35,738 nucleotides of DNA from the NCBI GenBank assembly GCA_027459605.1, contig DAIDHR010000021.1, positions 1 to 35,738 on the forward strand. The letters run 5' to 3'. Shown piece by piece: positions 9,115 to 17,179 of this stretch. The stretch is from Alphaproteobacteria bacterium (lineage in GTDB: Bacteria; Pseudomonadota; Alphaproteobacteria; UBA9655). Position 1 is the stretch's first letter. Each line of letters begins with the position of its first letter. A program made the translations under genes and the position numbers. The notes beneath the pieces are model-generated. The model searched no databases, had not been told where the DNA came from, and saw only the letters and a program-made list of their open reading frames with translations.

Positions 9115-9668
9115 AAGAAAAAGCCTTTAAGGCTTGCCTTCACATCATCGAAAAAGAAGGATGGAAATCTTTTTCCTTTGCCAAAGCCTCCCAAAAATCC
9201 GGAATTCCTTTAGATGTCTTTCACACCCAGTTTTCAAGCCCATCAGATGTAATGACTCATTTATTTAAGAAAATAGATGGCGAGGTCTTTAAAAATTTAG
9301 AGACCCCAGCAGAAAACCTTTCCCCAAAAGATATTTTGTTCGAGATTTTAATGTCTCGATTTGATGCAGGTCAACCTTACAAAAAGGTCATTCTCCATTT
9401 TTGGCAAGATTGTTTGTTCCTTCCCAATGAGGCTCCAGCCCTTCTTTGCCAAAGCTTTTCTTCCATGTCTTGGATGCTGGAAGCAGCTGGGTTAAGCTCT
9501 CGTGGACTGAGAGGACTTTTACGTATCCAAGGGTTAATGAGTCTTTATCTTTTTGCCCTCAAAACCTGGCTTGAGGATGACAGTCCTGATCTTGCAAAGA
9601 CAATGATTTCGCTGGACAAAGGCCTTTCTAGGCTTGAGATGGCAGCCAACTACTTGAATTTTCTTTAA
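9111..9668 (+). CDS. TetR-like / COQ9-like helical protein
   Basis: The 185-aa protein begins with a TetR-type helix-turn-helix, roughly residues 4-45: KACLHIIEKEGWKSFSFAKA, then SGIPLDVFHTQFSSPSDVMTHLF, where the recognition helix and the usual aromatic of the TetR signature can be seen. The C-terminal part is all-helical, as in TetR ligand domains and in the related COQ9 family. It follows proC by an ATGA overlap, so it may regulate this operon or have a lipid-binding role. I cannot decide between regulator and COQ9-like protein from sequence alone. Confidence 0.7.
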   Translation: MKEKAFKACLHIIEKEGWKSFSFAKASQKSGIPLDVFHTQFSSPSDVMTHLFKKIDGEVFKNLETPAENLSPKDILFEILMSRFDAGQPYKKVILHFWQDCLFLPNEAPALLCQSFSSMSWMLEAAGLSSRGLRGLLRIQGLMSLYLFALKTWLEDDSPDLAKTMISLDKGLSRLEMAANYLNFL

Positions 9669-9696
9669 TGAATTCCTTAAAAATTATGTGTATAGT

Positions 9697-9711
9697 CTCC
9701 CTAACAGGGAG
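9697..9711 (+). promoter_or_regulatory. Hairpin that contains and masks the Shine-Dalgarno of the RNA nuclease gene
   Basis: CTCCCT (9697-9702) and AGGGAG (9706-9711) form a perfect 6-bp stem with a 3-base AAC loop. AGGGAG is also the ribosome binding site, 5 bases before the ATG at 9717. Folding would hide it. This suggests translational control of the nuclease, possibly by RNA cleavage or helicase action. Confidence 0.55.
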
Positions 9712-9716
9712 AAAAA

Positions 9717-11075
9717 ATGAACCTTCAATTTATTGGCGCAACGGGAACTGTCACGGGTTCAAAGTATTTGGTTTCAAATGGTTCCCAAAAAATATTGGTA
9801 GATTGCGGGCTTTTTCAAGGGCTTAAACATTTGCGCCTACGGAACTGGGCACCTCTACCATTTAAGCCTACCGAAATTCAAACTGTCCTCCTGACCCATG
9901 CCCATATCGACCATAGTGGGTATATTCCCCTCCTTGTAAAAAATGGTTTTCGGGGCAAAATACTCTGTAGTTTGGGAACAAAAGAACTTTGCAAAATTCT
10001 CCTTCCTGATAGCGGTTTCTTGCAAGAAGAAGATGCTCAATTTGCAAATAAACACGGTTTCTCCAAACACAAACCCGCCCTCCCCCTTTATACAAAAGGT
10101 GATGCTGAGACTTCTTTGAAATATTTTCATCCTATCCCCTTTGATCAGGAATTTCAGTTGGGAAAAGACTTTACCTTCACTTTTCGACCGGCGGGTCACA
10201 TCCTCGGAGCATCCACAATTAAGCTAAAGCATAAAAAAACAACCCTTGTTTTCACAGGTGATTTGGGGCGCCCTCATGATCTCATTATGAAACCACCAGA
10301 GCCTGTTGAAGAAACTGACTACCTTGTCATTGAATCGACTTATGGAGATCGGCTCCACAGCACCATCGACCCTAAAGCAGAACTGGCAGAAGTCATTAAT
10401 CGCACAGCTCATCGGGGAGGAGTCATCATCATTCCGTCCTTTGCAGTCGGACGGGCCCAAACAGTTCTGTACCTTGTTTATCAGCTAAAAAATGAGAAAA
10501 AAATTCCCGATCTCCCCGTTTTTCTTGACAGTCCTATGGCAACAGATGTCACGGATCTTTATTGTGATTTTAGCGCTGAACACCGCCTTTCCCATGCACA
10601 ATGTGAGAACATGTGCCAGGGAGTGAGGATCGTAAATACTCCTGAAGAATCAAAAGAATTGGATTATGGCAAAACTCCTAGAATTATTATTACAGCAAGT
10701 GGCATGGCCACAGGAGGACGGGTTGTCCACCATTTAAAAGCTTTCATTTCTGATGAAAAAAATACGGTTCTATTTACAGGTTATCAAGCTGCAGGAACTC
10801 GTGGAGAAGCTCTTGTCCACGGAGTTGATAAAATTAAAATTCACGGAGAATATCACTCTGTCCGAGCTGAAATTGTCCTACAAGATTCCCTTTCAGCCCA
10901 TTCAGATTATAACGAAACCTTGGACTGGCTTTCCCATTTCAAACGTGCTCCCAAGGAGGTCTTTATTACTCATGGCGAGCCCCTCCAAGCAGACGCTCTC
11001 AGATTAAAAATTAGTGAGAAATTTGGGTGGAATTGTACGGTTCCTGAATACCTTGAAACCGTTAACTTAACCTGA
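9717..11075 (+). CDS. Metallo-beta-lactamase-fold RNA nuclease (beta-CASP / RMMBL type)
   Basis: The 452-aa protein belongs to the beta-CASP nucleases, zinc enzymes that cleave or trim RNA (relatives: CPSF-73, RNase J, archaeal aCPSF). Seen directly: the HAHIDH zinc motif at 61-66, the earlier Asp of VDCGLF at 29, AGHILGAS with H161, GDLGRP with D182, the beta-CASP segment IVNTPEESKEL, ITASGMATGGRVVHHL, and a C-terminal RMMBL part with GYQAAGTRG, SVRAEI and SAHSDY. It is full length. It lies 48 bases after the TetR-like gene and 14 bases before the phosphorylase, so it is probably co-transcribed with both. Its ribosome binding site is inside a hairpin. Confidence 0.9.
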   Translation: MNLQFIGATGTVTGSKYLVSNGSQKILVDCGLFQGLKHLRLRNWAPLPFKPTEIQTVLLTHAHIDHSGYIPLLVKNGFRGKILCSLGTKELCKILLPDSGFLQEEDAQFANKHGFSKHKPALPLYTKGDAETSLKYFHPIPFDQEFQLGKDFTFTFRPAGHILGASTIKLKHKKTTLVFTGDLGRPHDLIMKPPEPVEETDYLVIESTYGDRLHSTIDPKAELAEVINRTAHRGGVIIIPSFAVGRAQTVLYLVYQLKNEKKIPDLPVFLDSPMATDVTDLYCDFSAEHRLSHAQCENMCQGVRIVNTPEESKELDYGKTPRIIITASGMATGGRVVHHLKAFISDEKNTVLFTGYQAAGTRGEALVHGVDKIKIHGEYHSVRAEIVLQDSLSAHSDYNETLDWLSHFKRAPKEVFITHGEPLQADALRLKISEKFGWNCTVPEYLETVNLT

Positions 11076-11089
11076 GACCTTATAAGACC

Positions 11090-12610
11090 ATGAATACTGA
11101 CAACCCCCTCAGTACTTTCAAATTAAAAGCCCATCGAGTTGGTATTGATACCCACAAGCATATTGTTGTCACAATCCAAATTAACAATCCCATCTGCCGA
11201 TCGGCGGGGTTCCGATCGTGGGCAAGGGTTAAGGTTTCTAAAGACAACAAATGGATCATTGCAACCCTATTTGTTGTCTCATCTGATGTTCTCAAAACGG
11301 ATGAAATTGGCTTTTCTGATAGCGCCTGGGATAAATTAGAATTAGCTGAAGGAGACGAAGTCATTGTCTCTCACGCTGAGCCTCTAGAATCCTTTAGATT
11401 CGTTCGTGCAAAATTATATGGTAAATCTTTTACAGAAGCCGCTCTGAAAACAATCATGAATGATATGGTGGAAGGGTACTATTCAGACGTTCAGCTTTCT
11501 TCATTTATTACGGCGTGTGTAGACCTTACGCGAAAGGAAACAATCTATCTCACAAAAGCAATGAGCGAAACAGGTCGGCAAATAAAGTGGGATCACGATC
11601 ACATTGTCGACAAACATTGTGTGGGCGGTCTTCCTGGCAATAGAACATCGATGATTATCGTTCCCATTCTCGCTGCCCATGGACTCACTATTCCCAAAAC
11701 CTCATCTCGAGCGATTACGTCCCCAGCAGGCACAGCTGACACCATGGAAGCTATAGCGCCCGTAGATCTTTCTATCGATCAAATGAGAAAAGTCGTTGAT
11801 AAAGAAGGTGGATGTATCGTCTGGGGGGGATCCGTTGATTTAAGCCCTGTGGATGATATTCTCGTCCAAATTGAAAGGATCCTTGATTTGGATAGTAGTA
11901 AACAACTCGTTGCCTCTGTCTTATCCAAAAAGATTGCCGCAGGTTCAACCGATATTCTTATCGACATGCCCATAGGTCCCACAGCAAAGGTACGAACAAA
12001 AAAGGCAGCTAGGTACTTAAGTTCCCTTTTCCTCACCGTTGGGGATGCAATGGATCTTAATATTTTTATTACAAAAACAGACGGGTCACAACCCATCGGT
12101 CGAGGTATTGGACCTGTCCTTGAAGCACGAGATGTTCTTGCCGTTTTGAGGGGCGAGAAAGACGCACCTCAGGATCTAAAAGAGCGCAGTCTCTTCCTCG
12201 CATCCAAACTCATGGAATTCTGTTGTCGCCATTCTCCGGAAGAAGCAGCGAAGGAAGCAAGAGCCATTCTAGAGGATGGTCGTGCCCTTAAAAAATTTGA
12301 AGCGATTTGCGAAGCCCAAGGGGGCATGAGGGAACCTCAACTTTCTTCTCTCAAATATGTTATTACAGCAAAGCAGGCTGGATTGATTACGAGCATTGAT
12401 AATCGCTTAATCGCTCGGATCGCAAAGTTTGCAGGAGCCCCTGATTCTCCTGCAGCAGGAGTTGAGCTTCATACCCCCTTAGGAGTGACGGTTGACAAAG
12501 GCCAACCCCTTTTTACAATTTATGCGGTTTCTGAAGGGGAATTAGACCATGCTCTTCATTATCACGTTACCCATCCTGAGGTTATTGAAATTAGCGAGAG
12601 GGCTTTATGA
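11090..12610 (+). CDS. Thymidine/AMP phosphorylase family protein (nucleoside-monophosphate phosphorylase-like)
   Basis: The 506-aa protein carries the long N-terminal extension (about 85 residues) that separates AMP phosphorylases and their bacterial relatives from ordinary thymidine phosphorylase. The catalytic core shows DKHCVGGLPGNRTSM, PILAAHGLTIPKTSSRAITS and SPAGTADTMEA, matching archaeal AMP phosphorylase almost word for word as I recall it. Those enzymes turn a nucleoside 5'-monophosphate plus phosphate into a base and ribose 1,5-bisphosphate. Bacterial members are usually annotated only as putative thymidine phosphorylase, so the substrate here is inferred. It overlaps the PRPP-synthetase homologue by ATGA and follows the RNA nuclease by 14 bases. 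Confidence 0.88.
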   Translation: MNTDNPLSTFKLKAHRVGIDTHKHIVVTIQINNPICRSAGFRSWARVKVSKDNKWIIATLFVVSSDVLKTDEIGFSDSAWDKLELAEGDEVIVSHAEPLESFRFVRAKLYGKSFTEAALKTIMNDMVEGYYSDVQLSSFITACVDLTRKETIYLTKAMSETGRQIKWDHDHIVDKHCVGGLPGNRTSMIIVPILAAHGLTIPKTSSRAITSPAGTADTMEAIAPVDLSIDQMRKVVDKEGGCIVWGGSVDLSPVDDILVQIERILDLDSSKQLVASVLSKKIAAGSTDILIDMPIGPTAKVRTKKAARYLSSLFLTVGDAMDLNIFITKTDGSQPIGRGIGPVLEARDVLAVLRGEKDAPQDLKERSLFLASKLMEFCCRHSPEEAAKEARAILEDGRALKKFEAICEAQGGMREPQLSSLKYVITAKQAGLITSIDNRLIARIAKFAGAPDSPAAGVELHTPLGVTVDKGQPLFTIYAVSEGELDHALHYHVTHPEVIEISERAL

Positions 12611-13500
12611 CCCCAGTTATTTTTGATTTTCCTCAGCCCTCTTCCCTTGGCAATAACATCGAAAAAGCCTTAGGAGCGGGCAAGGGAAAAATCACAATCC
12701 GCCCTTTTCCTGATGAAGAAACCTATCTTCGAGTCGAAACTAAAGTAAAAGGGCGAAATGTCATCATTAATGCTACCCTTTTCCATCCCAACGAATGGTT
12801 TCTAAATCTCTTATTTCTTGCTGATACCCTTCGTGCTCAAGGAGCAAGGCAGATTATTCTTTTAGCTCCCTATCTTGCATATATGCGGCAAGATAAGGTT
12901 TTTCGCCCAGGCGAAGCACTTACATCTGCCACCTTTGCGAAGCTTCTATCATCTCATTTTGATTATTTAATTACTGTGGATCCTCATCTTCACCGGTATC
13001 ATTATCTTGATGAAATCTATTCAATCCCCACATATGTTGTAAAAGCAGCTCCCCTTATCTCTCAGTGGATTCATACCCACATACAAGACCCATTCATTAT
13101 TGGGCCGGATGAGGAAAGTGGCCAATGGATTAAAGAAATCGCAAAAGATTTTTCCTATTGTGTGTTAAGTAAAAAACGGTTTGAGGATGGTCACGTGGAA
13201 ATTACGTGGCCTAAAATTGAAGAAATCAAAACAAAAAATATTGTTCTTGTGGATGATATTATATCCTCAGGGGTAACAATGTACCAATCTCTAAAATATC
13301 TCCAAGAGATGGGGGCTCATCCACCCCTTTGTATTGCTATTCATCCCATCTTTTCCACACATGTTTATGAAAAACTGCTTGATTCAGGTGCAACGAAAAT
13401 TGTCACATGCAATTCAGTTTACCATCCCTCTAATGGAATAGATTTGACTCCCCTTTTGGTGCCGGCGCTCAAACACGCGTTGAAGAATCTACCCCTTTAA
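12607..13500 (+). CDS. prs: Ribose-phosphate pyrophosphokinase homologue (PRPP synthetase family)
   Basis: The 297-aa protein has the PRPP synthetase double-lobed fold: an N-terminal RPFPDEETYLRV block, APYLAYMRQDK at 87-97 (ATP-site region), DPHLH at 125-129 in place of the common DLHAxQ, GPDEESGQWI near 166-175, SKKRFEDG at 188-195 with the catalytic-loop Lys/Arg kept, and the PRPP-binding loop LVDDIISSGVT at 214-224. It is shorter and more divergent than housekeeping Prs and belongs to a subgroup often adjacent to the phosphorylase above. PRPP formation from ribose 5-phosphate is expected. Another pyrophosphoryl-transfer role tied to ribose 1,5-bisphosphate is possible but unproven. Confidence 0.85.
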   Translation: MTPVIFDFPQPSSLGNNIEKALGAGKGKITIRPFPDEETYLRVETKVKGRNVIINATLFHPNEWFLNLLFLADTLRAQGARQIILLAPYLAYMRQDKVFRPGEALTSATFAKLLSSHFDYLITVDPHLHRYHYLDEIYSIPTYVVKAAPLISQWIHTHIQDPFIIGPDEESGQWIKEIAKDFSYCVLSKKRFEDGHVEITWPKIEEIKTKNIVLVDDIISSGVTMYQSLKYLQEMGAHPPLCIAIHPIFSTHVYEKLLDSGATKIVTCNSVYHPSNGIDLTPLLVPALKHALKNLPL

Positions 13501-13521
13501 TGTAAAATTAATAACAAAGAC

Positions 13522-13579
13522 CCATCAAATAAGTTACATAAATAATTGTAACTCCTGACAGAAGTTCAGATGGTTTTTT
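13522..13579 (+). terminator. Branched terminator-like structure after the prs homologue
   Basis: CCATC (13522-13526) pairs with GATGG (13569-13573), followed immediately by six T. Between them lie two smaller hairpins, GTTAC/GTAAC and CTGA/TCAG, giving a three-way shape. The position 21 bases after the stop fits termination of the 7.8-13.5 kb operon. The outer stem is short, so confidence is moderate. Confidence 0.35.
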
Positions 13580-13694
13580 GTAACCTCCCTTCCCTTCCTT
13601 TGCCAACAAAAAAGTAATATCGATAAAATAAATTTTGTTGATATTTTAATAACCATTTTATGGTATGCTGTAAAAAAATAAGGGAGGAAGTTAT

Positions 13695-14039
13695 ATGCTA
13701 CTTATCGCTGTCATTCTTTTTCTTATCGCAGCCGGTTTTGGCGCTGTTGTTTTGCTGTCAATTCTTCAAGACAAGCCCACGCCAAAACGATTTGTCTATA
13801 CCCATGGAAGTATTGCAGCTATAGCTCTTTTGATCGTGATTTATTATGTCCTTGTCCACCCAACCAACGCGCCTATCGCAAGTTTAGTTCTTTTTTTAAT
13901 CGCAGCAGCAGGCGGGTTTACCCTATTTTTTATTGATATGACAGGAAAGCGCATCCCTAAATGGCTTGCCCTTCTCCATCCGCTTATTGCTATAATTGCG
14001 GTACTGGCTCTCGTCATCTTTATTTTAGGGGAGATTTAG
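13695..14039 (+). CDS. Small membrane protein with four predicted helices
   Basis: The 114-aa protein is almost entirely hydrophobic, with four membrane helices at about 2-22, 35-53, 62-80 and 90-111 joined by short polar loops (QDKPTPKRF, HPTNAP, DMTGKRIPK). No family is recognised. A strong ribosome binding site, GGGAGGAAG, lies 6 bases before the ATG. It stands alone between the nucleotide-salvage operon and the convergent proline-rich gene. A TATGCT at 13664 could be a -10 box, but the spacing to candidate -35 boxes is poor. It may be a small transporter subunit or a stress-related membrane protein; nothing in the sequence decides this. Confidence 0.75.
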   Translation: MLLIAVILFLIAAGFGAVVLLSILQDKPTPKRFVYTHGSIAAIALLIVIYYVLVHPTNAPIASLVLFLIAAAGGFTLFFIDMTGKRIPKWLALLHPLIAIIAVLALVIFILGEI

Positions 14040-14078
14040 GCACCTTAACGATTAATACCCTTTAGACGGGGAGGCTCT

Positions 14079-16325
14079 TTAATCCTCCCATTCATCCTTC
14101 TCTGCCTTAGCCGAAGAGGTTAACTTTTGAGGTTTGGGTTCCTCTTCCTTCTCTTGTGAGGCTTGCTCTTCTGGGGCTTGATAAATCTTAATTTTCATAA
14201 AAAGTGCCACTAAAGGATTAGTCTCTTGCTTAACCTCTGTTTTAGTCTCCTCAACTTTTTTCAATTGCGGTCCTTTTTGGAGTTGTTGGGCAAAACTCTC
14301 CTCTTTTTGTTTTTCATCCTTTTTCGGAATAACGAATGTTTTTCCCGTTTTAACAACACCTCCCTTAAGAGATTTTTCTTGGTCCTCTAGAGCCTTTTTT
14401 TGCGCAACTCTGGGTGTTAGCTTTTTTTCTGCCTCGGTTTTTTCCTTAGAAAAATCATTTTTTTGATCTTCGTAGCCTTTCTTTAAAGCTTTTAGATTGT
14501 CAAGATCCGCATCTAGCCTCTTCTTCTCCGTTTCGGCGTCGGATCGTGTTTTAGCGTTCTTAGTCTTAGGGATAGTGTAATTATTAGGATCTTTGCTATA
14601 CTCAGCCTCTAATTTCTCTCTTTCTTTTATACGTTTATTATCTGGGATCGTCTCAAGAACATCAAAATAATCTTTTGGATAAGGCTTAAGTCTAGGCCCT
14701 GCATTTGGATATTTAGCTATAATTTGTTCTTGTACTTCAATATCCTTTGAAGCTTGATTTATCCTTTCTTCAACGTCTTTAATTTCAGCCTCTTTTTTCG
14801 CAATTGAATCTTCATGTTTCTTAATTTGGTCAGTAAACTCTTGAATTTCCTTTTCTAGCGTAGCTGCAAGGGTACTTTCAGGTTTGTTAACGTCAGCAAC
14901 TTCAATTTCTTCCTCTTCTTCCTCATCGGTTTGTTTCGGAACACCCCCACCCGAACTAACTGGTCCGGTTGGCTTGGTGGAATCTACTTTTTTTTCATCC
15001 TCTTTTGCATCAAATGATTGGAATTTTCCTTTTAGCAACGCTTGAACTGCGTCAAGAAGGCTATTTTGTGCTTCCTGTTTTTTCTTTTCAACAAGTTTCT
15101 TGATATCTTGATTGTCCTCAGCCTTCACTGTAGGTTTTTCAGGCGTCACTGGTACTCCTGAAGTTTCAGAAGGAATAATTTTCGCCCATATTTTTTTGAT
15201 TGGTGTAGGCTTCCCATCTTCAGAAGGAGGAGGAGGTGCTGGTGGTGCTGGTGGTGGTGGCGGTGGGGCATCAGGAATTACAATTACAGGCGTTACAGGC
15301 TCAGCCGTTGTTGCTTTTTCTAACGTCACGTCAGTTTTTTCTTCTACTAACTTTACAACAGGTTGTGTTGGCTTCGCAGGCATAGCCACCTTTTTTGGAG
15401 CCTCTTTTTCAGCTACAGGTTTTGGCGTCGGAGCCTTTACGACTGGAGTTGCAACCGGCTTTGCAGGCTCCACCTTTACAGGAGGGGACGTTGGTTTTTC
15501 TGGCGTTGTAGGCGTTGCCGTCGGGGCCTTTACTACAGTCTCAGGCACAACCGGCTTCCCAGGCTCCACCTTCACAGGAGGGGACGTTGGTTTTTCTGGC
15601 GTCGAAGGCGCTGGCGTCGGGGCCTTTACGACTGGAGTTGCAACCGGCTTTGCAGGCTCTACCTTCACAGGAGGGGGCGTTGGTTTTGCTGGTGTCGTAG
15701 GCGCTGGCGTCGGAGCCTTAACTTCTGGCTTTGCAGGAGCTGGTTTTGCAGGCTCTACCTTCACAGGAGGTGGCGTTGGTTTTGCTGGCGTCGTAGGCGC
15801 TGGCGTCGGGGCCTTTACGACTGGAGTTGCAACCGGCTTTACAGGCTCTACCTTCACAGGAGGTGGCGTTGGTTTTACTGGCGTCGTGGGCGCTGGCGTC
15901 GGAGCCTTTACGACTGGAGTTGCAACTGGCTTCGCAGGCTTTACCTTCACAGGAGGTGGCGTTGGTTTTGCTGGTGTAGGCGCTTGCGTCGCCCCTTTAG
16001 CGACTGGCTGAGTCGGAGCTACCTTTGGAGCCACTATCTTTGTTGGTGGCGGCGTCACTCCCTTAGCTACTGGTGGTGGCGTATCTAACTTCACAGTCAC
16101 TGCCTTCACAGCAGGTTGTGCTACAAGTTTAGACGACAGAGTAGAGCCCTGAGAACCTTGTTTTTTTGAACCTCCCCCTTTTGTTGCCTTTGTAAGGGTT
16201 GTTTCACCAACTGCTTTTGCTTCTTTGGATGCAAGAGGTTGCGAAAAAAAAGACACCAAAGCTAAAATCAACAAAAAAGAATGACGGAATACCCGTTGAA
16301 AAAATCCTACCATAAATTCTACCAT
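14079..16325 (-). CDS. Secreted proline-rich repeat protein with a coiled-coil C-terminus
   Basis: The 748-aa protein is not recognised. It begins with an N-terminal signal sequence (hydrophobic FLLILALVSFF at about 18-28). Residues 119-300 hold six tandem copies of a 31-33-aa unit, KPTPPPVKVEPAKPVATPVV and KAPTPAPTTP, encoded by repeats of about 95 bases. A PPPPPPAPPAPPPP stretch follows near 353-368. The second half is highly charged and predicted to form long coiled coils (about 490-640, with runs such as KKHEDSIAKKEAEIKDVEER). It contains no cysteines. It looks like an extended spacer plus a helical module, as in surface or secreted proteins of host-associated bacteria. Whether it stays in the periplasm or is exported is unclear. 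A second in-frame ATG at 16313 is possible. Confidence 0.8.
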   Translation of the reverse strand: MVEFMVGFFQRVFRHSFLLILALVSFFSQPLASKEAKAVGETTLTKATKGGGSKKQGSQGSTLSSKLVAQPAVKAVTVKLDTPPPVAKGVTPPPTKIVAPKVAPTQPVAKGATQAPTPAKPTPPPVKVKPAKPVATPVVKAPTPAPTTPVKPTPPPVKVEPVKPVATPVVKAPTPAPTTPAKPTPPPVKVEPAKPAPAKPEVKAPTPAPTTPAKPTPPPVKVEPAKPVATPVVKAPTPAPSTPEKPTSPPVKVEPGKPVVPETVVKAPTATPTTPEKPTSPPVKVEPAKPVATPVVKAPTPKPVAEKEAPKKVAMPAKPTQPVVKLVEEKTDVTLEKATTAEPVTPVIVIPDAPPPPPPAPPAPPPPSEDGKPTPIKKIWAKIIPSETSGVPVTPEKPTVKAEDNQDIKKLVEKKKQEAQNSLLDAVQALLKGKFQSFDAKEDEKKVDSTKPTGPVSSGGGVPKQTDEEEEEEIEVADVNKPESTLAATLEKEIQEFTDQIKKHEDSIAKKEAEIKDVEERINQASKDIEVQEQIIAKYPNAGPRLKPYPKDYFDVLETIPDNKRIKEREKLEAEYSKDPNNYTIPKTKNAKTRSDAETEKKRLDADLDNLKALKKGYEDQKNDFSKEKTEAEKKLTPRVAQKKALEDQEKSLKGGVVKTGKTFVIPKKDEKQKEESFAQQLQKGPQLKKVEETKTEVKQETNPLVALFMKIKIYQAPEEQASQEKEEEPKPQKLTSSAKAEKDEWED
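15420..15990 (-). repeat. Tandem repeats of about 95 bp inside the proline-rich gene
   Basis: Six tandem DNA units encode the KPTPPPVKVEPAKP...VVKAPTPAPTTP module. Neighbouring copies are nearly identical at base level, for example the recurring GGCGTTGGTTTTGCTGG and TTCACAGGAGG blocks, so the array can expand or contract by slippage or recombination. The antisense strand is open across the array and encodes a glycine-rich shadow frame, which I do not call. Confidence 0.8.
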
Positions 16326-16619
16326 TAAATAAACTCTTACTATCTATAATATATTATAAAAGATTGATAAAGTCAAGTCCCTTTACATGTTACTAGCACC
16401 TTCACAGCTTTAGCACCATTCTTTTTAAGCGTCAAGCTTAAATGATACAGTTTAAGTAGCATTAAATAACCTTACACTCTCCGTTTTTCAAGTTTTACCT
16501 TCGTTGTCTCCGGATCACATGTCCTGGCACATTAGATTGACCACCCTCATCGCGGCCGCCCTCGGACGGCTTGCTCGAAAAATGGAATCCCTTGAGCATT
16601 TCACGCACACACAACTTCC
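16326..16619. other. Intergenic region with a GC-rich, hairpin-forming core
   Basis: No protein gene is seen in this divergent gap. Its core at 16534-16600 is clearly richer in G+C than the surroundings. It can fold into a hairpin around GCCG...CGGC (16555-16570) and another with TGCTC (16572-16576) pairing with GAGCA (16594-16598). It does not match the SRP RNA, tmRNA or RNase P cores that I know. It may be a small RNA or a remnant of a palindromic element. Confidence 0.3.
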
Positions 16620-16648
16620 TTGACCTTTTTTTAATTGTCGCTTAAACA
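16620..16648 (+). promoter_or_regulatory. Likely sigma-70 promoter of rpmB
   Basis: TTGACC (16620-16625), a 17-base spacer, and TAAACA (16643-16648). The -35 box matches the consensus at five positions; the -10 box is weak. The distance to the ATG at 16682 leaves a leader of about 27 bases that includes AGGAAG. Confidence 0.45.
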
Positions 16649-16681
16649 TAAACTAAGGTTGAATTAATAGGAAGAATTAAT

Positions 16682-16978
16682 ATGGCACGTGTATGTGAAA
16701 TTACAGGCAAAAAGGTCATGAGTGGCAATAATGTTTCCCATGCCAACAATAAGTCTCGACGGACCTTTGCACCGAATCTTCAGGAGGCCTCCTTTTTAAG
16801 CGAGTCTTTGGGAAAGAAAATCCGATTCCGCGTTTCGACCAATGGTCTTCGAACGGTTGAAAAAAATGGTGGCATTGACGCTTTCTTGAGGTCGTCCCCA
16901 GATCGGAAGCTGACAGATACTGCCCGTAGAATCAAGCGTCGAATTGAAAAGGCAACTTCAGGCCAGTCAGAAAAATAA
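16682..16978 (+). CDS. rpmB: 50S ribosomal protein L28
   Basis: The 98-residue product begins with the typical L28 N-terminus ([20 protein letters not shown]), then [13 protein letters not shown] and the conserved [15 protein letters not shown] segment, and ends in the basic helix [13 protein letters not shown]28 binds 23S rRNA in the large subunit. Length is normal for alphaproteobacteria. AGGAAG lies 7 bases before the ATG, with a promoter directly upstream and a good intrinsic terminator directly downstream, so it is a single-gene transcription unit. It sits like an island among exported proteins of unknown function. Confidence 0.97.
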   Translation: MARVCEITGKKVMSGNNVSHANNKSRRTFAPNLQEASFLSESLGKKIRFRVSTNGLRTVEKNGGIDAFLRSSPDRKLTDTARRIKRRIEKATSGQSEK

Positions 16979-16981
16979 GGA

Positions 16982-17020
16982 CTTGTTTTGGGAATAAAAC
17001 CAAAAGCAAGACTATTTTTG
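16982..17020 (+). terminator. Intrinsic terminator of rpmB
   Basis: CTTGTTTTGG (16982-16991) pairs with CCAAAAGCAAG (17000-17010) with one bulged G and an 8-base loop. ATTTTTG follows. It begins 4 bases after the rpmB stop. A weaker AACCC/GGGTT hairpin with a T-rich tail at 17041-17077 may back it up. Confidence 0.65.
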
Positions 17021-17179
17021 TACCGCATCTAATAATAACGAACCCGTTTTCTTCTAATAAGTGGGTTGATTTTTATTTTGGTGCACTCACGTATGTTATG
17101 CACTTTGCACCCCTCACAGTATTTGGGAACAAGTTAGTATTGACTCAGGGTTTGTGAATATAAAAAATCTGAAGGGAGC

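Noticed and set aside
14069-14089. GGGAGG/CCTCCC hairpin between the convergent four-helix and proline-rich genes
   Set aside because: It covers the stop codon of the minus-strand gene and has no T tract on either strand, so I do not call a terminator.
15112-16011. Long Gly/Val/Thr-rich open frame on the plus strand
   Set aside because: It is the antisense of the proline-rich repeats; codons for Pro, Ala and Val leave the opposite strand open. It has no ribosome binding site and no signal of its own.
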